From NCBI GenBank assembly GCA_030621455.1, contig JAUXHQ010000078.1, forward strand, positions 1 to 7,674: a DNA stretch of 7,674 nt, written 5' to 3'. The translations under genes were made by a program, and so were the position numbers. The notes beneath the pieces were generated by a model that was not told where the DNA came from, made no database searches, and saw nothing but the letters and a program-made list of their open reading frames with translations. Shown piece by piece: positions 1 to 6,544 of the stretch (its first letter is position 1; each line of letters opens with the position of its first letter). This DNA is from Deltaproteobacteria bacterium. Lineage in GTDB: Bacteria > Desulfobacterota > UBA8473.

Positions 1-843
1 CTCGGTTATGTCCCGAGAGATCCGGGGATCTCAATACCCGAGCGTCACCTGGGCCTTGTCTCCTCCGGGGAGAAGGGAGACCTGCCTGAGATACTTGATA
101 ACCTTGCCGGGATTATAAATAGCCACATAGATATGGAAGGTCTTCTCCGCATGAGTATAAGGGACGAGGGTCAAACGGATCCTGAAGTGTCATCTGCTGC
201 GCCCCGTATGTCGCCGTCCCCTCGTATCCGTATTGCTGTGGCCCTCGACGATGCCTTCTGGTTCTATTACCAGGAGAATTTTGACATACTGCGGACCGCC
301 GGTGCCGAGATTATCTTCTTCAGTCCGCTCCGCGATGAGGCGCTCCCTCCCGATATAGACAGCATATACCTTGGGGGTGGTTATCCTGAACTCTATGCAC
401 GGAGACTGTCGGAGAACAGATCGATGATATGGGCCATAAGGGAGTGGGCAATGACGGGAGGCCCGGTCTATGCGGAATGCGGCGGGTTCATGTATCTTAC
501 CGAAGGGATTTACGATCCCGGTAATGATTTCTTCGAGATGGCAGGCGTATTTGCCACAAAGGCCAGGATGACTGGAAGGCGTCTCAGGCTGGGCTACAGA
601 GAGATTGAATTTACCCGGGGGACGATACTCGGGGATAAGGGGGATAGGGCAAGGGGGCATGAATTTCACTATTCAGAGCTATTGGCTTGTCCTGGAAACG
701 CGGAGAAGACATACCGTCTCGTGGATTCAGGTGGTGGAGGTTACAGGGTGGCGAACACCTTCGCAAGCTATCTTCATATCCATTTCAAAAGTAACCGTTG
801 TATTGGCGAGAAGTTTGTGACATTCTGTGAAGGAAGGCCGTGA
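1..843 (+). CDS. cbiA: Cobyrinate a,c-diamide synthase, C-terminal part (5' end outside window)
   Basis: The reading frame is open from base 1, so the gene starts upstream; 280 residues are visible. CbiA proteins are usually about 450-460 residues, so roughly the first 180, including the ATP-binding P-loop, are missing. The visible part begins with the LGYVPRD and PERHLGL motifs that end the synthetase domain. A linker of low similarity follows, then a class I (triad) glutamine amidotransferase domain from about residue 75. Its nucleophilic Cys is in AECGGFMYL (codon 478-480), preceded by YLGGGYPELYA, and the C-terminal YLHIHF motif (769-786) supplies the conserved His region. The family uses ATP and glutamine to amidate side chains a and c of (cobalt) cobyrinate in the cytoplasm. 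An internal ATG at 133 is not the true start, because family-conserved sequence lies before it. The stop is followed by cbiC 14 bases later, implying one operon. The CobB (hydrogenobyrinate) variant cannot be excluded, but the neighbours suit CbiA. Confidence 0.93.
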   Translation, partial: LGYVPRDPGISIPERHLGLVSSGEKGDLPEILDNLAGIINSHIDMEGLLRMSIRDEGQTDPEVSSAAPRMSPSPRIRIAVALDDAFWFYYQENFDILRTAGAEIIFFSPLRDEALPPDIDSIYLGGGYPELYARRLSENRSMIWAIREWAMTGGPVYAECGGFMYLTEGIYDPGNDFFEMAGVFATKARMTGRRLRLGYREIEFTRGTILGDKGDRARGHEFHYSELLACPGNAEKTYRLVDSGGGGYRVANTFASYLHIHFKSNRCIGEKFVTFCEGRP

Positions 844-844
844 C

Positions 845-852
845 AAAGGAGG
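845..852 (+). promoter_or_regulatory. Ribosome-binding site that sets the cbiC start
   Basis: AAAGGAGG lies just after the cbiA stop codon and 5 bases before the ATG at 858. A GTG at 840 is in the same frame, but this strong site would then fall inside the coding region, so the ATG is preferred. Confidence 0.8.
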
Positions 853-857
853 TTTAT

Positions 858-1463
858 ATGGATAAGGGAGCGGACATCGAGAAGCGGAGCTTTGAGATCA
901 TCGGTTCCGAGATGAAAGGGAGTGGATTCTCGGATTCAGAGCTTCCCATTGTAATGCGGGTCATCCATGCTACAGCGGACTTCGATTTCGAGGACACCCT
1001 GAGGTTTCATCCCAAGGCGATAGAGGCGGGCGTAAAAGCGCTGGAGAGTGGGAAGAACATACTTGTGGATGTGAATATGGTTGCCTCCGGGATAAACAGA
1101 CAGCGGCTCAAACGGTTTGGGGGAGATATCATCTCCCGGATCGCAGAGGTAGGAGAGGCTGCGATAAAAGAAGGAAAGACAAGGGCTGAGGTGGCTATAG
1201 AGGGGGCCGTCAATGAAGACATAGGGGTTGTTGCCGTAGGTAACGCGCCAACCGCCCTCTACAAGGTGATGGAGCTCATCGACGAGGGGAGGTTTCGACC
1301 TGACCTTGTAATAGGGGTGCCTGTCGGTTTTGTGAACGCGGTGGAGTCAAAGGAGGCCCTATCAGCGAAACCCTATCCGTTCATCACGGCCGTGGGCCGA
1401 AAGGGGGGGAGCCCGGTGGCGGTTGCCATAGTGAACGGTATACTCAGGTGTTTGGAGGCATAA
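858..1463 (+). CDS. cbiC: Cobalt-precorrin-8 methylmutase (CbiC/CobH)
   Basis: This 201-residue protein has the normal family length. It moves the methyl group from C-11 to C-12 of (cobalt-)precorrin-8, giving (cobalt-)hydrogenobyrinate/cobyrinate. Family landmarks are ERSF-like EKRSFEII (residues 8-15), MRVIHATADFDF with the expected catalytic His37, NILVDVNMVASGI (67-79), VGNAPTALY (127-135), GVPVGFVNA (153-161) and the end motif GRKGGS (180-185). The start is placed at ATG 858 because AAAGGAGG sits 5 bases upstream; a GTG at 840 overlapping the cbiA stop would add six residues. The gene is 14 bases downstream of cbiA, the enzyme that uses its product, so co-transcription is expected. Whether it works on cobalt-containing (CbiC) or cobalt-free (CobH) substrate cannot be read from this sequence. 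The cbiA/cbiB context favours the early-cobalt route. Confidence 0.95.
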   Translation: MDKGADIEKRSFEIIGSEMKGSGFSDSELPIVMRVIHATADFDFEDTLRFHPKAIEAGVKALESGKNILVDVNMVASGINRQRLKRFGGDIISRIAEVGEAAIKEGKTRAEVAIEGAVNEDIGVVAVGNAPTALYKVMELIDEGRFRPDLVIGVPVGFVNAVESKEALSAKPYPFITAVGRKGGSPVAVAIVNGILRCLEA

Positions 1464-1464
1464 G

Positions 1465-1512
1465 ATGTCTGATCGGCGTATGGCCGTAATTCGCGTGACG
1501 GAGGCGCAGTGA
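1465..1512 (+). CDS. Possible 15-codon leader/coupling peptide between cbiC and cobD
   Basis: The ATG at 1465 is preceded by GGAGG (1454-1458) at a 6-base spacing and encodes MSDRRMAVIRVTEAQ before a TGA at 1510-1512. That TGA overlaps the GTG of cobD (GTGA at 1509-1512), the usual geometry for translational coupling. The frame fills the 45-base gap between cbiC and cobD, where neighbouring gaps are 14 bases or overlaps. The peptide resembles nothing I recognise. It could be a coupling leader, the stub of a lost gene, or chance, since the GGAGG also encodes Glu200-Ala201 of cbiC. Confidence 0.3.
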   Translation: MSDRRMAVIRVTEAQ

Positions 1513-2621
1513 TTATTATGGATAGACCCTTTCACGGCGGCAATTTGACGGTGGCCGCTTCAAAGTACGAAGTAGATCGCGATCGGATCATAGATTTCAG
1601 CGCTAATATCAACCCGTTAGGCCTGTCCGGGAGCGTACGGAAAGCCCTCTTGGAGAGTATCGATGCGGCGCTTCACTATCCAGACCCTTACTGTGAAGGG
1701 CTGAGAGAGGAAGTGGCCGCCCACTTGGGCGTTGAGAACAAAAATATTATCATGGGAAACGGATCCTGTGATCTCATATATATGATTCCCCGCGTCCTGA
1801 CCCCGCATGAGGTTTTGATCCCTGTCCCCACCTTTAGTGAATACGAGTATGCGGCGAGGATAAATCAGGCAAGGTGTCGGTTTCTCCTACTTGAGGCGGC
1901 TGACGGGTTTTCCTTGAAGCCGGAGTCTATCCTCGGCAACCTCAAGGATGTGCAGATGATATTCATCTGCACCCCCCATAACCCTACCGGAACCGTAGTG
2001 GTTAAGGAAGACCTTCTTTTTTTGATCTCCCAATGTGAAAAGAAGGGGGTATATGTGGTTGTGGATGAGGCATTTATTGATTTTGTCGATGATCATGATT
2101 CCCTTACCATGGTAAGAGAGGCCGTTTTGAGAGAAAATCTTCTCGTTCTAAGGTCTCTTACCAAGTTTTTTGGTGTGCCCGGCCTGCGGGTGGGGTATCT
2201 GGTCGGGGAGAAGCGATTGATCGAGAAGATTTCAGTAATACAGCCCCCCTGGATGGTAAACGTAATGGGACAGATCGCAGCCAAGGAAGCATTAAACGAT
2301 CATGTATATATTGAAGAGACCCGGCGGTATGTGGTTCATGAGCGGAATTACCTTTTTTCGGAATTCAAGCAAATTAAGGGCATAACGACCTATCCGTCAA
2401 GCGCTAACTTTATCTTATCACGGTTGGAGACGGGTGGAATAAACTCAACCCTGCTTGCCGAAAAGCTGGGAAACAAGGGTATCCTCGTTCGGGATTGCGC
2501 CACCTTTCGTGGACTGGGCACTCAATTCATCCGTGTAGCGGTTAGAAGAAGGGAGGAGAACATGCAGTTGGTTTCTGCCCTGAGGGATGTGTTAGGGGAA
2601 GAAAGTGGGGAGGAAAGTTGA
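1509..2621 (+). CDS. cobD: L-threonine-O-3-phosphate decarboxylase (HisC-like aminotransferase fold)
   Basis: This 370-residue PLP enzyme matches the length of Salmonella CobD (364). It decarboxylates L-threonine O-3-phosphate to (R)-1-aminopropan-2-ol O-2-phosphate, the linker of the cobalamin lower loop. The N-terminal HGGN and DFSANINPLG motifs separate CobD from ordinary histidinol-phosphate aminotransferases. Further landmarks are CTPHNPTG, VVVDEAFIDF with the PLP-pyridine Asp, and LRSLTKFFGVPGLRVGYL, whose Lys219 (codon 2163-2165) should form the internal aldimine. The start is uncertain. GTG 1509 has GGAGG (1500-1504) only 4 bases away and overlaps the mini-ORF stop, while ATG 1518 has the same site 13 bases away and would remove three residues, putting the Lys at 216. 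The 3' end overlaps cbiB by four bases. Another name in some systems is CobC; the cobD symbol here follows Salmonella usage. Confidence 0.93.
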   Translation: MIIMDRPFHGGNLTVAASKYEVDRDRIIDFSANINPLGLSGSVRKALLESIDAALHYPDPYCEGLREEVAAHLGVENKNIIMGNGSCDLIYMIPRVLTPHEVLIPVPTFSEYEYAARINQARCRFLLLEAADGFSLKPESILGNLKDVQMIFICTPHNPTGTVVVKEDLLFLISQCEKKGVYVVVDEAFIDFVDDHDSLTMVREAVLRENLLVLRSLTKFFGVPGLRVGYLVGEKRLIEKISVIQPPWMVNVMGQIAAKEALNDHVYIEETRRYVVHERNYLFSEFKQIKGITTYPSSANFILSRLETGGINSTLLAEKLGNKGILVRDCATFRGLGTQFIRVAVRRREENMQLVSALRDVLGEESGEES

Positions 2622-3553
2622 CAGGAAATATTGTTTTGGCGTATATACTAGACCTCCTCATCGGGGATCCCCGCTTCCTGCCCCATCCGGTAAAGGGCAT
2701 GGGACAGGCCATTACGTTTTTAGAAAGAATCTTGCGTAAGCTTCCGTTTAATCTCTACCTTTCGGGATGTGTCCTGGTGGTCGTCCTGGTAGGGGGGACT
2801 TTTATGCTGGCAGGAAAGATCCTTTCCATTGTCTTTCAACTCAATCCCTTTTTAGGTGAAGCGGTTACGGTTTTCCTCATCTATACCGCCTTGTCCATTC
2901 GCGATCTGGATAAAGAGGCGAAGGAGGTATATCTGGCGTTGGAAGCCGGTGACATAGTCATGGCGAGAAAGAAACTCTCACGCATCGTGGGAAGGGACAC
3001 TGGAGAACTTGACACGGATGAGATCGTGCGGGCTACCGTTGAAACCGTTGCGGAAAACACCGTGGATGGTATAATCTCTCCTCTCTTTTTCGCCTTCTTA
3101 GGTGGAGCGCCTTTGGCTCTTGCTTTTAAAGCAGTGAATACCCTGGATTCCATGGTAGGTTATAAGAATGAAAGGTATGCCAGATTTGGGTGGGCCTCAG
3201 CCCGTATAGATGACTTAGCTAACTTTATTCCTGCGCGGATATCTGCCATTATGATTCCCCTGGCTGCCTCTATCCTCAAAAGAAGGGGAAGGATCTCCTT
3301 TTTTACTATGGTTAGAGACGGGAAGAAGTCATTCAGCCCCAACGCCGGTATCCCTGAGGCGGCATTTTCAGGCGCCCTGGGGATAGCTTTGGGAGGAATA
3401 ACCTTTTACCGGGGAAAAAGGTTGTTTGTTCCTGTTAAGGGAGAGGATATAAAACCAAAGGACACAGGAGATATTCTTGATGCGATTCGACTGATGTATG
3501 TTACTTCCGGGGTTGCACTCTTATTGGGCGGTGCGATAAGATGGTATGTATAG
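2618..3553 (+). CDS. cbiB: Adenosylcobinamide-phosphate synthase, membrane protein
   Basis: This 311-residue integral membrane protein (family length about 310-320) joins adenosylcobyric acid to aminopropanol phosphate, the product of the gene just upstream. Family motifs are DLLIGDPRFLPHPVKGMG (residues 12-29), the stretch at 136-160 with ATVETVAENTVDGIISP, NTLDSMVGYKNERYARFGWA (174-193), DDLANFIPAR (198-207) and SPNAGIPEAAFSGALG (240-255). Hydrophobic membrane segments lie near residues 46-73, 80-94, 151-173, 204-220 and 290-310. The start is TTG at 2618. It forms a TTGA overlap with the cobD stop and has GGGGAGG (2607-2613) 4 bases upstream, and no in-frame ATG or GTG fits better. The rare start plus overlap suggests that translation depends on cobD. 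In Pseudomonas-style nomenclature the gene is called cobD. It is the last operon gene here; no clear terminator follows. Confidence 0.95.
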   Translation: MTGNIVLAYILDLLIGDPRFLPHPVKGMGQAITFLERILRKLPFNLYLSGCVLVVVLVGGTFMLAGKILSIVFQLNPFLGEAVTVFLIYTALSIRDLDKEAKEVYLALEAGDIVMARKKLSRIVGRDTGELDTDEIVRATVETVAENTVDGIISPLFFAFLGGAPLALAFKAVNTLDSMVGYKNERYARFGWASARIDDLANFIPARISAIMIPLAASILKRRGRISFFTMVRDGKKSFSPNAGIPEAAFSGALGIALGGITFYRGKRLFVPVKGEDIKPKDTGDILDAIRLMYVTSGVALLLGGAIRWYV

Positions 3554-3687
3554 AGCATCCCATGGTCTTGACCGGCTTTTCCTGATGTCCCTTATGCCTT
3601 ATGCCTTCTACCTGAACATAGTTCATAACAAGCAAACAAAACAAGTAGCCGGCAAGCAGTAACCCTGCCCAACTGCACAGGTCGAAC
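3554..3687. other. Convergent intergenic gap, no clear terminator
   Basis: This 134-base gap separates the ends of cbiB (+) and the symporter (-). It contains a perfect tandem copy of cttatgc (3591-3604) followed by a partial third unit. A 6-base inverted pair CCGGCT/AGCCGG is separated by roughly 65 bases. I see no GC-rich hairpin followed by a T-run on either strand, so the transcription end points of both operons are undefined. Confidence 0.5.
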
Positions 3688-5226
3688 TTATTGAGAATTT
3701 ACCGCCCAGGCAGGCAAACCACTGCCGACGATTAAAAAAGCCTCTCTTCCCCATAGAAAAAAGAGAGTAGTTATTACTATCACACCAATTATATTGATTA
3801 ATATCCCGATTCTGGCCATCTCTATTATTTTGATCCGGCCGCTACCGAAAATAATAGCATTCGGTGGTGTTGCGACAGGCATCATAAAGGCACAGGATGC
3901 GGAAAGTGTCGCCGGAATCATGAGTATCAAAGGATTAGTCTTCATAGCGATCGCCACGGATGCCAGAATTGGAAGAATCATTTCCGTGGTGGCAGTGTTG
4001 GATGTCAACTCTGTTAAAAAGGTAAGGCAGAAGCAGATTATATTAACCATAAAAAAAGGAGACATGCCTGCCAACCCGGCAAAATGATTACCTATTACCG
4101 TCGAAAGTCCGGTTACCTGAAAACCCTTAGCCAGAGCAAAGCCTCCACCAAAAAGAATCACGATGTTCCAAGGGATATTGTTAAATACATCAGCGCTCAT
4201 GATTGTGGAATTCTTGGCATCTTTGCTCCGAGTAGGGATCAAAAATAGGACTATTGCCATAAATATGGCCACGGTTCCGTCGTCGATCAATTCCGGATAG
4301 GGAAGGAGTTGAGACCACCCAGGTATCATTAAAACACCCAGTATAAGCTTCTTCCTGAACACCCATAAAATCGCAGTAAGGGAAAATACTGTAAAAACAA
4401 CCTTTTCCTCATAACTCATAGGGCCCAGCTCTTTGTATTCGCTATTTATAATCGATCGATCCATCTTTAAGTGAGCCGGGACACGGTAAAATACCTTTGT
4501 GAGTAAAACCCAGATGACACCTGACATAACAAACGTTAAAGGAAATGCCATGATCATCCATTGGCCGAATGCAATGGGGGCCGCCCTTGGAAATATGATT
4601 TCAAATATTCGCGCAAAGGAAAGGTTTGGGGGTGTCCCTACAAGGGTGGCGATACCTCCCATTGAACATGCATAAGCTATCCCAAGCATTAAACCGATTG
4701 TAAAGTTGTGTGTATCTTTTTGACCGAATTTCGCTTCCATCTGCAATATGATTGTCAAACCAATCGGAACCATCATAATCGCCGTTGCGGTATTCGAGAT
4801 CCACATTGATAAAAATGCTGCAGCCACCATGAACCCCAGAACAATCCTGGAGGGTCCTCCCCCGATAATACGTATGATCCAGAGTGCAATCCGCTTGTGT
4901 AAAATCCACTTCTCCATGGTCAAAGCTATCATAAAGCCGCCTATGAATAGGAATATTGTACTATTGAAGTAGGTCGGAGCAGTGGCTCTCCCTTCCAGAA
5001 TGCCCAGCAGGGGATAAAGTATCATAGGCAGAAGGGCGGTAGCCGCAAGCGGAACAGCTTCAGTTATCCACCAGGAAGCCATAAGTATAGCCACCGCAGC
5101 CATACGGGAAACTATAGGGTTTTCAGGGTCGAGGTCGATGGATAACATCACAAAGAATAAGATGGGACCCAAAATCAAGCCGGTTATTTGCAGTTTAGTT
5201 CTTTTATTTTTCTTTTCAGCCGCCAT
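3688..5226 (-). CDS. SLC13/DASS-family sodium:di- or tricarboxylate symporter
   Basis: This 512-residue, strongly hydrophobic protein with about 11 or more membrane segments belongs to the divalent-anion:Na+ symporter family (VcINDY, CitT, SdcS). It carries both Ser-Asn-Thr sodium-site motifs, WISNTATAIMMVPI (SNT at residues 144-146) and ELTSNTATTEMILPI (SNT at 409-411). Each is followed by a helical-hairpin partner, GTPPN (197-201) and ATPPN (452-456), reflecting the inverted-repeat architecture. SASCAFMMPVATPPNAIIF closely follows the SLC13 signature, with Ile replacing the final Val. A short basic N-terminus precedes the first helix at about residue 14. Likely substrates are C4-dicarboxylates such as succinate, fumarate or malate, but sulfate or citrate use cannot be excluded. 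The start ATG (5224-5226) has only a weak AAAGGG site 5 bases upstream. The gene converges on cbiB and shares strand with the transposase and dgcZ upstream, with no evident functional tie. Confidence 0.9.
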   Translation of the reverse strand: MAAEKKNKRTKLQITGLILGPILFFVMLSIDLDPENPIVSRMAAVAILMASWWITEAVPLAATALLPMILYPLLGILEGRATAPTYFNSTIFLFIGGFMIALTMEKWILHKRIALWIIRIIGGGPSRIVLGFMVAAAFLSMWISNTATAIMMVPIGLTIILQMEAKFGQKDTHNFTIGLMLGIAYACSMGGIATLVGTPPNLSFARIFEIIFPRAAPIAFGQWMIMAFPLTFVMSGVIWVLLTKVFYRVPAHLKMDRSIINSEYKELGPMSYEEKVVFTVFSLTAILWVFRKKLILGVLMIPGWSQLLPYPELIDDGTVAIFMAIVLFLIPTRSKDAKNSTIMSADVFNNIPWNIVILFGGGFALAKGFQVTGLSTVIGNHFAGLAGMSPFFMVNIICFCLTFLTELTSNTATTEMILPILASVAIAMKTNPLILMIPATLSASCAFMMPVATPPNAIIFGSGRIKIIEMARIGILINIIGVIVITTLFFLWGREAFLIVGSGLPAWAVNSQ

Positions 5227-5397
5227 AACCGCCCTTTCCCTTCTCTCCTATCTCATCTTTTTATCCTTCGATCTAATACCACCGCCATCGCGATCTATTC
5301 ATGAGGCAATCCAAGACGGCTCAGATAATGATGAGGGTCACGGGCATCCTTTATTATTTCGCTTCCGTTTTCATCTTTGATCCTATTTCGGGGAATC
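5227..5397. other. Gap upstream of the symporter; no gene or confident promoter seen
   Basis: This stretch must hold the symporter's 5' leader, unless transcription reads in from the transposase gene. On the - strand I find no convincing sigma-70 pair and only a poor sigma-54-like TGGC sequence without the matching GC. No ORF with an adequate ribosome-binding site is visible. The boundary with the repeat at about 5398 marks a change to G-rich sequence on the + strand. Confidence 0.4.
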
Positions 5398-5455
5398 GGG
5401 GACGTTATGGGGGGAATAGGGGAATGGAACCGAGGACGTTGTTGACAAATTATAC
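5398..5455 (+). repeat. Left inverted end repeat of the Y1 transposase element
   Basis: The core 5435-5455 (GACGTTGTTGACAAATTATA plus C) matches the reverse complement of 6501-6521 at 20 of 21 positions and that of 7545-7565 at 21 of 21. Outside the core, GGAATAGGGG (5413-5422) also recurs inverted at 6535-6544. A second GGGGACGTT stands at 5398-5406, an outer copy of the core's GAGGACGTT (5432-5440). The transposase stop codon (5450-5452 on the - strand) lies inside the core. The exact outer boundary is not determinable without an empty site. Confidence 0.8.
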
Positions 5456-6424
5456 ATTTTTATTTCTCCGTAACAGTTGGGATATTCCCGAAGTTGACAC
5501 ACCTAACTGTCTTGCTGTTTCAGCTAATGAGACGCCATATTCATTTACTAATTTTACAGTAAGCTCTTTTCTGATATTTGGCAAGGGTCTTCGACGACTG
5601 CCTGATCGAAGCATAGAAACTTTTATTTTTTCCTGTTTACATAGCTTCGCTATCTCTCCCTTGATACATTTCTGTAAATCTTTGGCTGGCAACTGATATT
5701 TGACTTTTTCTTCTGCCTGATTGACCAATTCTGATACAAATTCCCCGCTGCCAAGTATTCTTGCATCACCTTTTTCTTTAACACCACTTTTTCTCAAGGC
5801 TTTTACGACCGACCATCCTCCCATTGATCGTATTAATCCGCCCCCTGTCAGATCAAGCCTCCTTCCCTGGCCAATCCCTTTTTTAACAAAGGCACGGTAT
5901 GATTTCTTTGCTTCCCCCTCTTTCTTTCCAAACCACTTTAAAACATAGTCCCTATCATGCCAATCTTTCTTCCAACGATTCATCACAACTGAATGTCCAC
6001 ACCATTTGTAATTGTCAAGCTTTTGCAGTGATTCAACAATAACAGCTCTCAATGGATTTAAATGAATATACCGTACAAGCTCTTTAAAATATGTATCTTC
6101 CTCACAAATGATCGATTTGTATCGATTTTGAAACAAATGTCCATATCGTTTGTGTCTCCTGTTGTATGATGTGGCATAACCTGAAAGAAATCGACGCATA
6201 AATGTCGGCAAACCTGTTTTTCCGCTACGGAGTAAAATATGCGCGTGATTGGTCATCAGCACCCATGCATAGATAGCTATGTCTGTATCTATTGCTATTT
6301 CGCCCATTCGGGATATAAAATTTTCTCGATCATTGTCATCATCAACAATCTTGCGTCTCTCAATACCCCTGACTATTACATGATGTAATGTCCCTGGTGC
6401 GTCAAGCCTTGCCCCTCGTGGCAT
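5450..6424 (-). CDS. REP-associated-type Y1 transposase with C-terminal HTH
   Basis: This 324-residue protein begins with MPRGARLDAPGTLHHVIVRG, typical of the IS200-like Y1 family. The HUH metal-binding motif is in LMTNHAHILL (His60, Ala61, His62). The candidate nucleophilic tyrosine is Tyr83 or Tyr87 in FLSGYATSYNRRH, followed by GHLFQNRYKS and RYIHLNPLRA (118-127). IS200 TnpA is only about 150 residues. Here a long extension follows, with GGGLIRSMGGW and RILGSGEFV motifs seen in many related long Y1 proteins. It ends in a helix-turn-helix near residues 297-320 (GVSLAETARQLGVSTSGISQ), which may read the repeats. Family members nick and join single-stranded DNA. GGAGAAG (6429-6435) is a good ribosome-binding site for ATG 6424. 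The stop codon lies within the left end repeat. The frame and catalytic motifs are intact, so the enzyme may be active. Confidence 0.88.
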   Translation of the reverse strand: MPRGARLDAPGTLHHVIVRGIERRKIVDDDNDRENFISRMGEIAIDTDIAIYAWVLMTNHAHILLRSGKTGLPTFMRRFLSGYATSYNRRHKRYGHLFQNRYKSIICEEDTYFKELVRYIHLNPLRAVIVESLQKLDNYKWCGHSVVMNRWKKDWHDRDYVLKWFGKKEGEAKKSYRAFVKKGIGQGRRLDLTGGGLIRSMGGWSVVKALRKSGVKEKGDARILGSGEFVSELVNQAEEKVKYQLPAKDLQKCIKGEIAKLCKQEKIKVSMLRSGSRRRPLPNIRKELTVKLVNEYGVSLAETARQLGVSTSGISQLLRRNKNV

Positions 6425-6460
6425 TTTTCTTCTCCATACTATTATTCCTAACCTCGCCCC

Positions 6461-6544
6461 TTATCTGTCTTGATCTTTCTTTAATGCGGATAGTCTATTT
6501 GTATATTTTGTCAACAACGTCTCCTATTCCTTGCCCCCTATTCC
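6461..6544 (-). repeat. Right end repeat of the transposase element (copy A)
   Basis: Bases 6461-6520 match 7505-7564 at 55 of 60 positions in direct orientation (offset 1044). The sub-segment 6501-6521 is the inverted partner of 5435-5455, and 6535-6544 (cccctattcc) is the inverted partner of 5413-5422. The repeat covers the upstream leader of the transposase gene on one side and the last codons and stop of dgcZ on the other. Confidence 0.82.
6487..6514 (-). promoter_or_regulatory. Predicted sigma-70 promoter of the transposase gene, inside repeat A
   Basis: On the - strand, a consensus TTGACA (6514-6509) and TATCCG (6492-6487) are separated by 16 bases. The -10 is weak (TAT plus a poor second half). 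The transposase ATG follows about 60 bases downstream. The same arrangement occurs in the repeat upstream of dgcZ. Confidence 0.45.

Larger units (their letters stand above)
5398..6544 (-). mobile_element. Y1 (HUH) transposase element with inverted end repeats
   Basis: A single transposase gene is bounded by inverted repeats at both ends (5398-5455 and 6461-6544), making a unit of about 1.15 kb. Classical IS200/IS605 elements lack long inverted ends. RAYT genes, in contrast, are normally single-copy genes flanked by REP-type repeats, which fits better here. I found no target-site duplication, and none is expected for single-strand HUH transposition. The unit lies between dgcZ and the symporter on the same strand as both. 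Its outer bases form the last codons of dgcZ, which suggests it inserted at or against the dgcZ 3' end. Boundaries are approximate. Confidence 0.7.

Noticed and set aside
133..135. ATG at 133 as the start of the cbiA gene
   Set aside because: The frame is open back to base 1 and encodes family motifs (LGYVPRD, PERHLGL) before it, so the gene is truncated by the window edge.
190..669. Long - strand frame of 159 codons opposite cbiA
   Set aside because: It is fully antisense to a gene with clear amidotransferase motifs, has no family resemblance, and is a shadow frame.
840..857. GTG at 840 as the cbiC start, overlapping the cbiA stop
   Set aside because: A strong AAAGGAGG at 845-852 sits ideally for ATG 858 and would be inside the coding region if GTG 840 were used.
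1464..1508. Cobalamin riboswitch in the operon gaps
   Set aside because: The gaps are too short and contain no B12-box-like sequence. Any riboswitch would lie upstream of the truncated cbiA.
3591..3607. cttatgc tandem as the start of a CRISPR or larger repeat array
   Set aside because: There are only two full 7-base units and a partial third, with no spacers and no other copies noticed in the window.
4601..4909. Second - strand frame within the symporter gene
   Set aside because: It overlaps the SNT-motif coding region in another frame and its sequence resembles no protein family.
5227..5300. Sigma-54 promoter for the symporter
   Set aside because: A TGGC is present on the - strand but the required GC at about -12 is absent.
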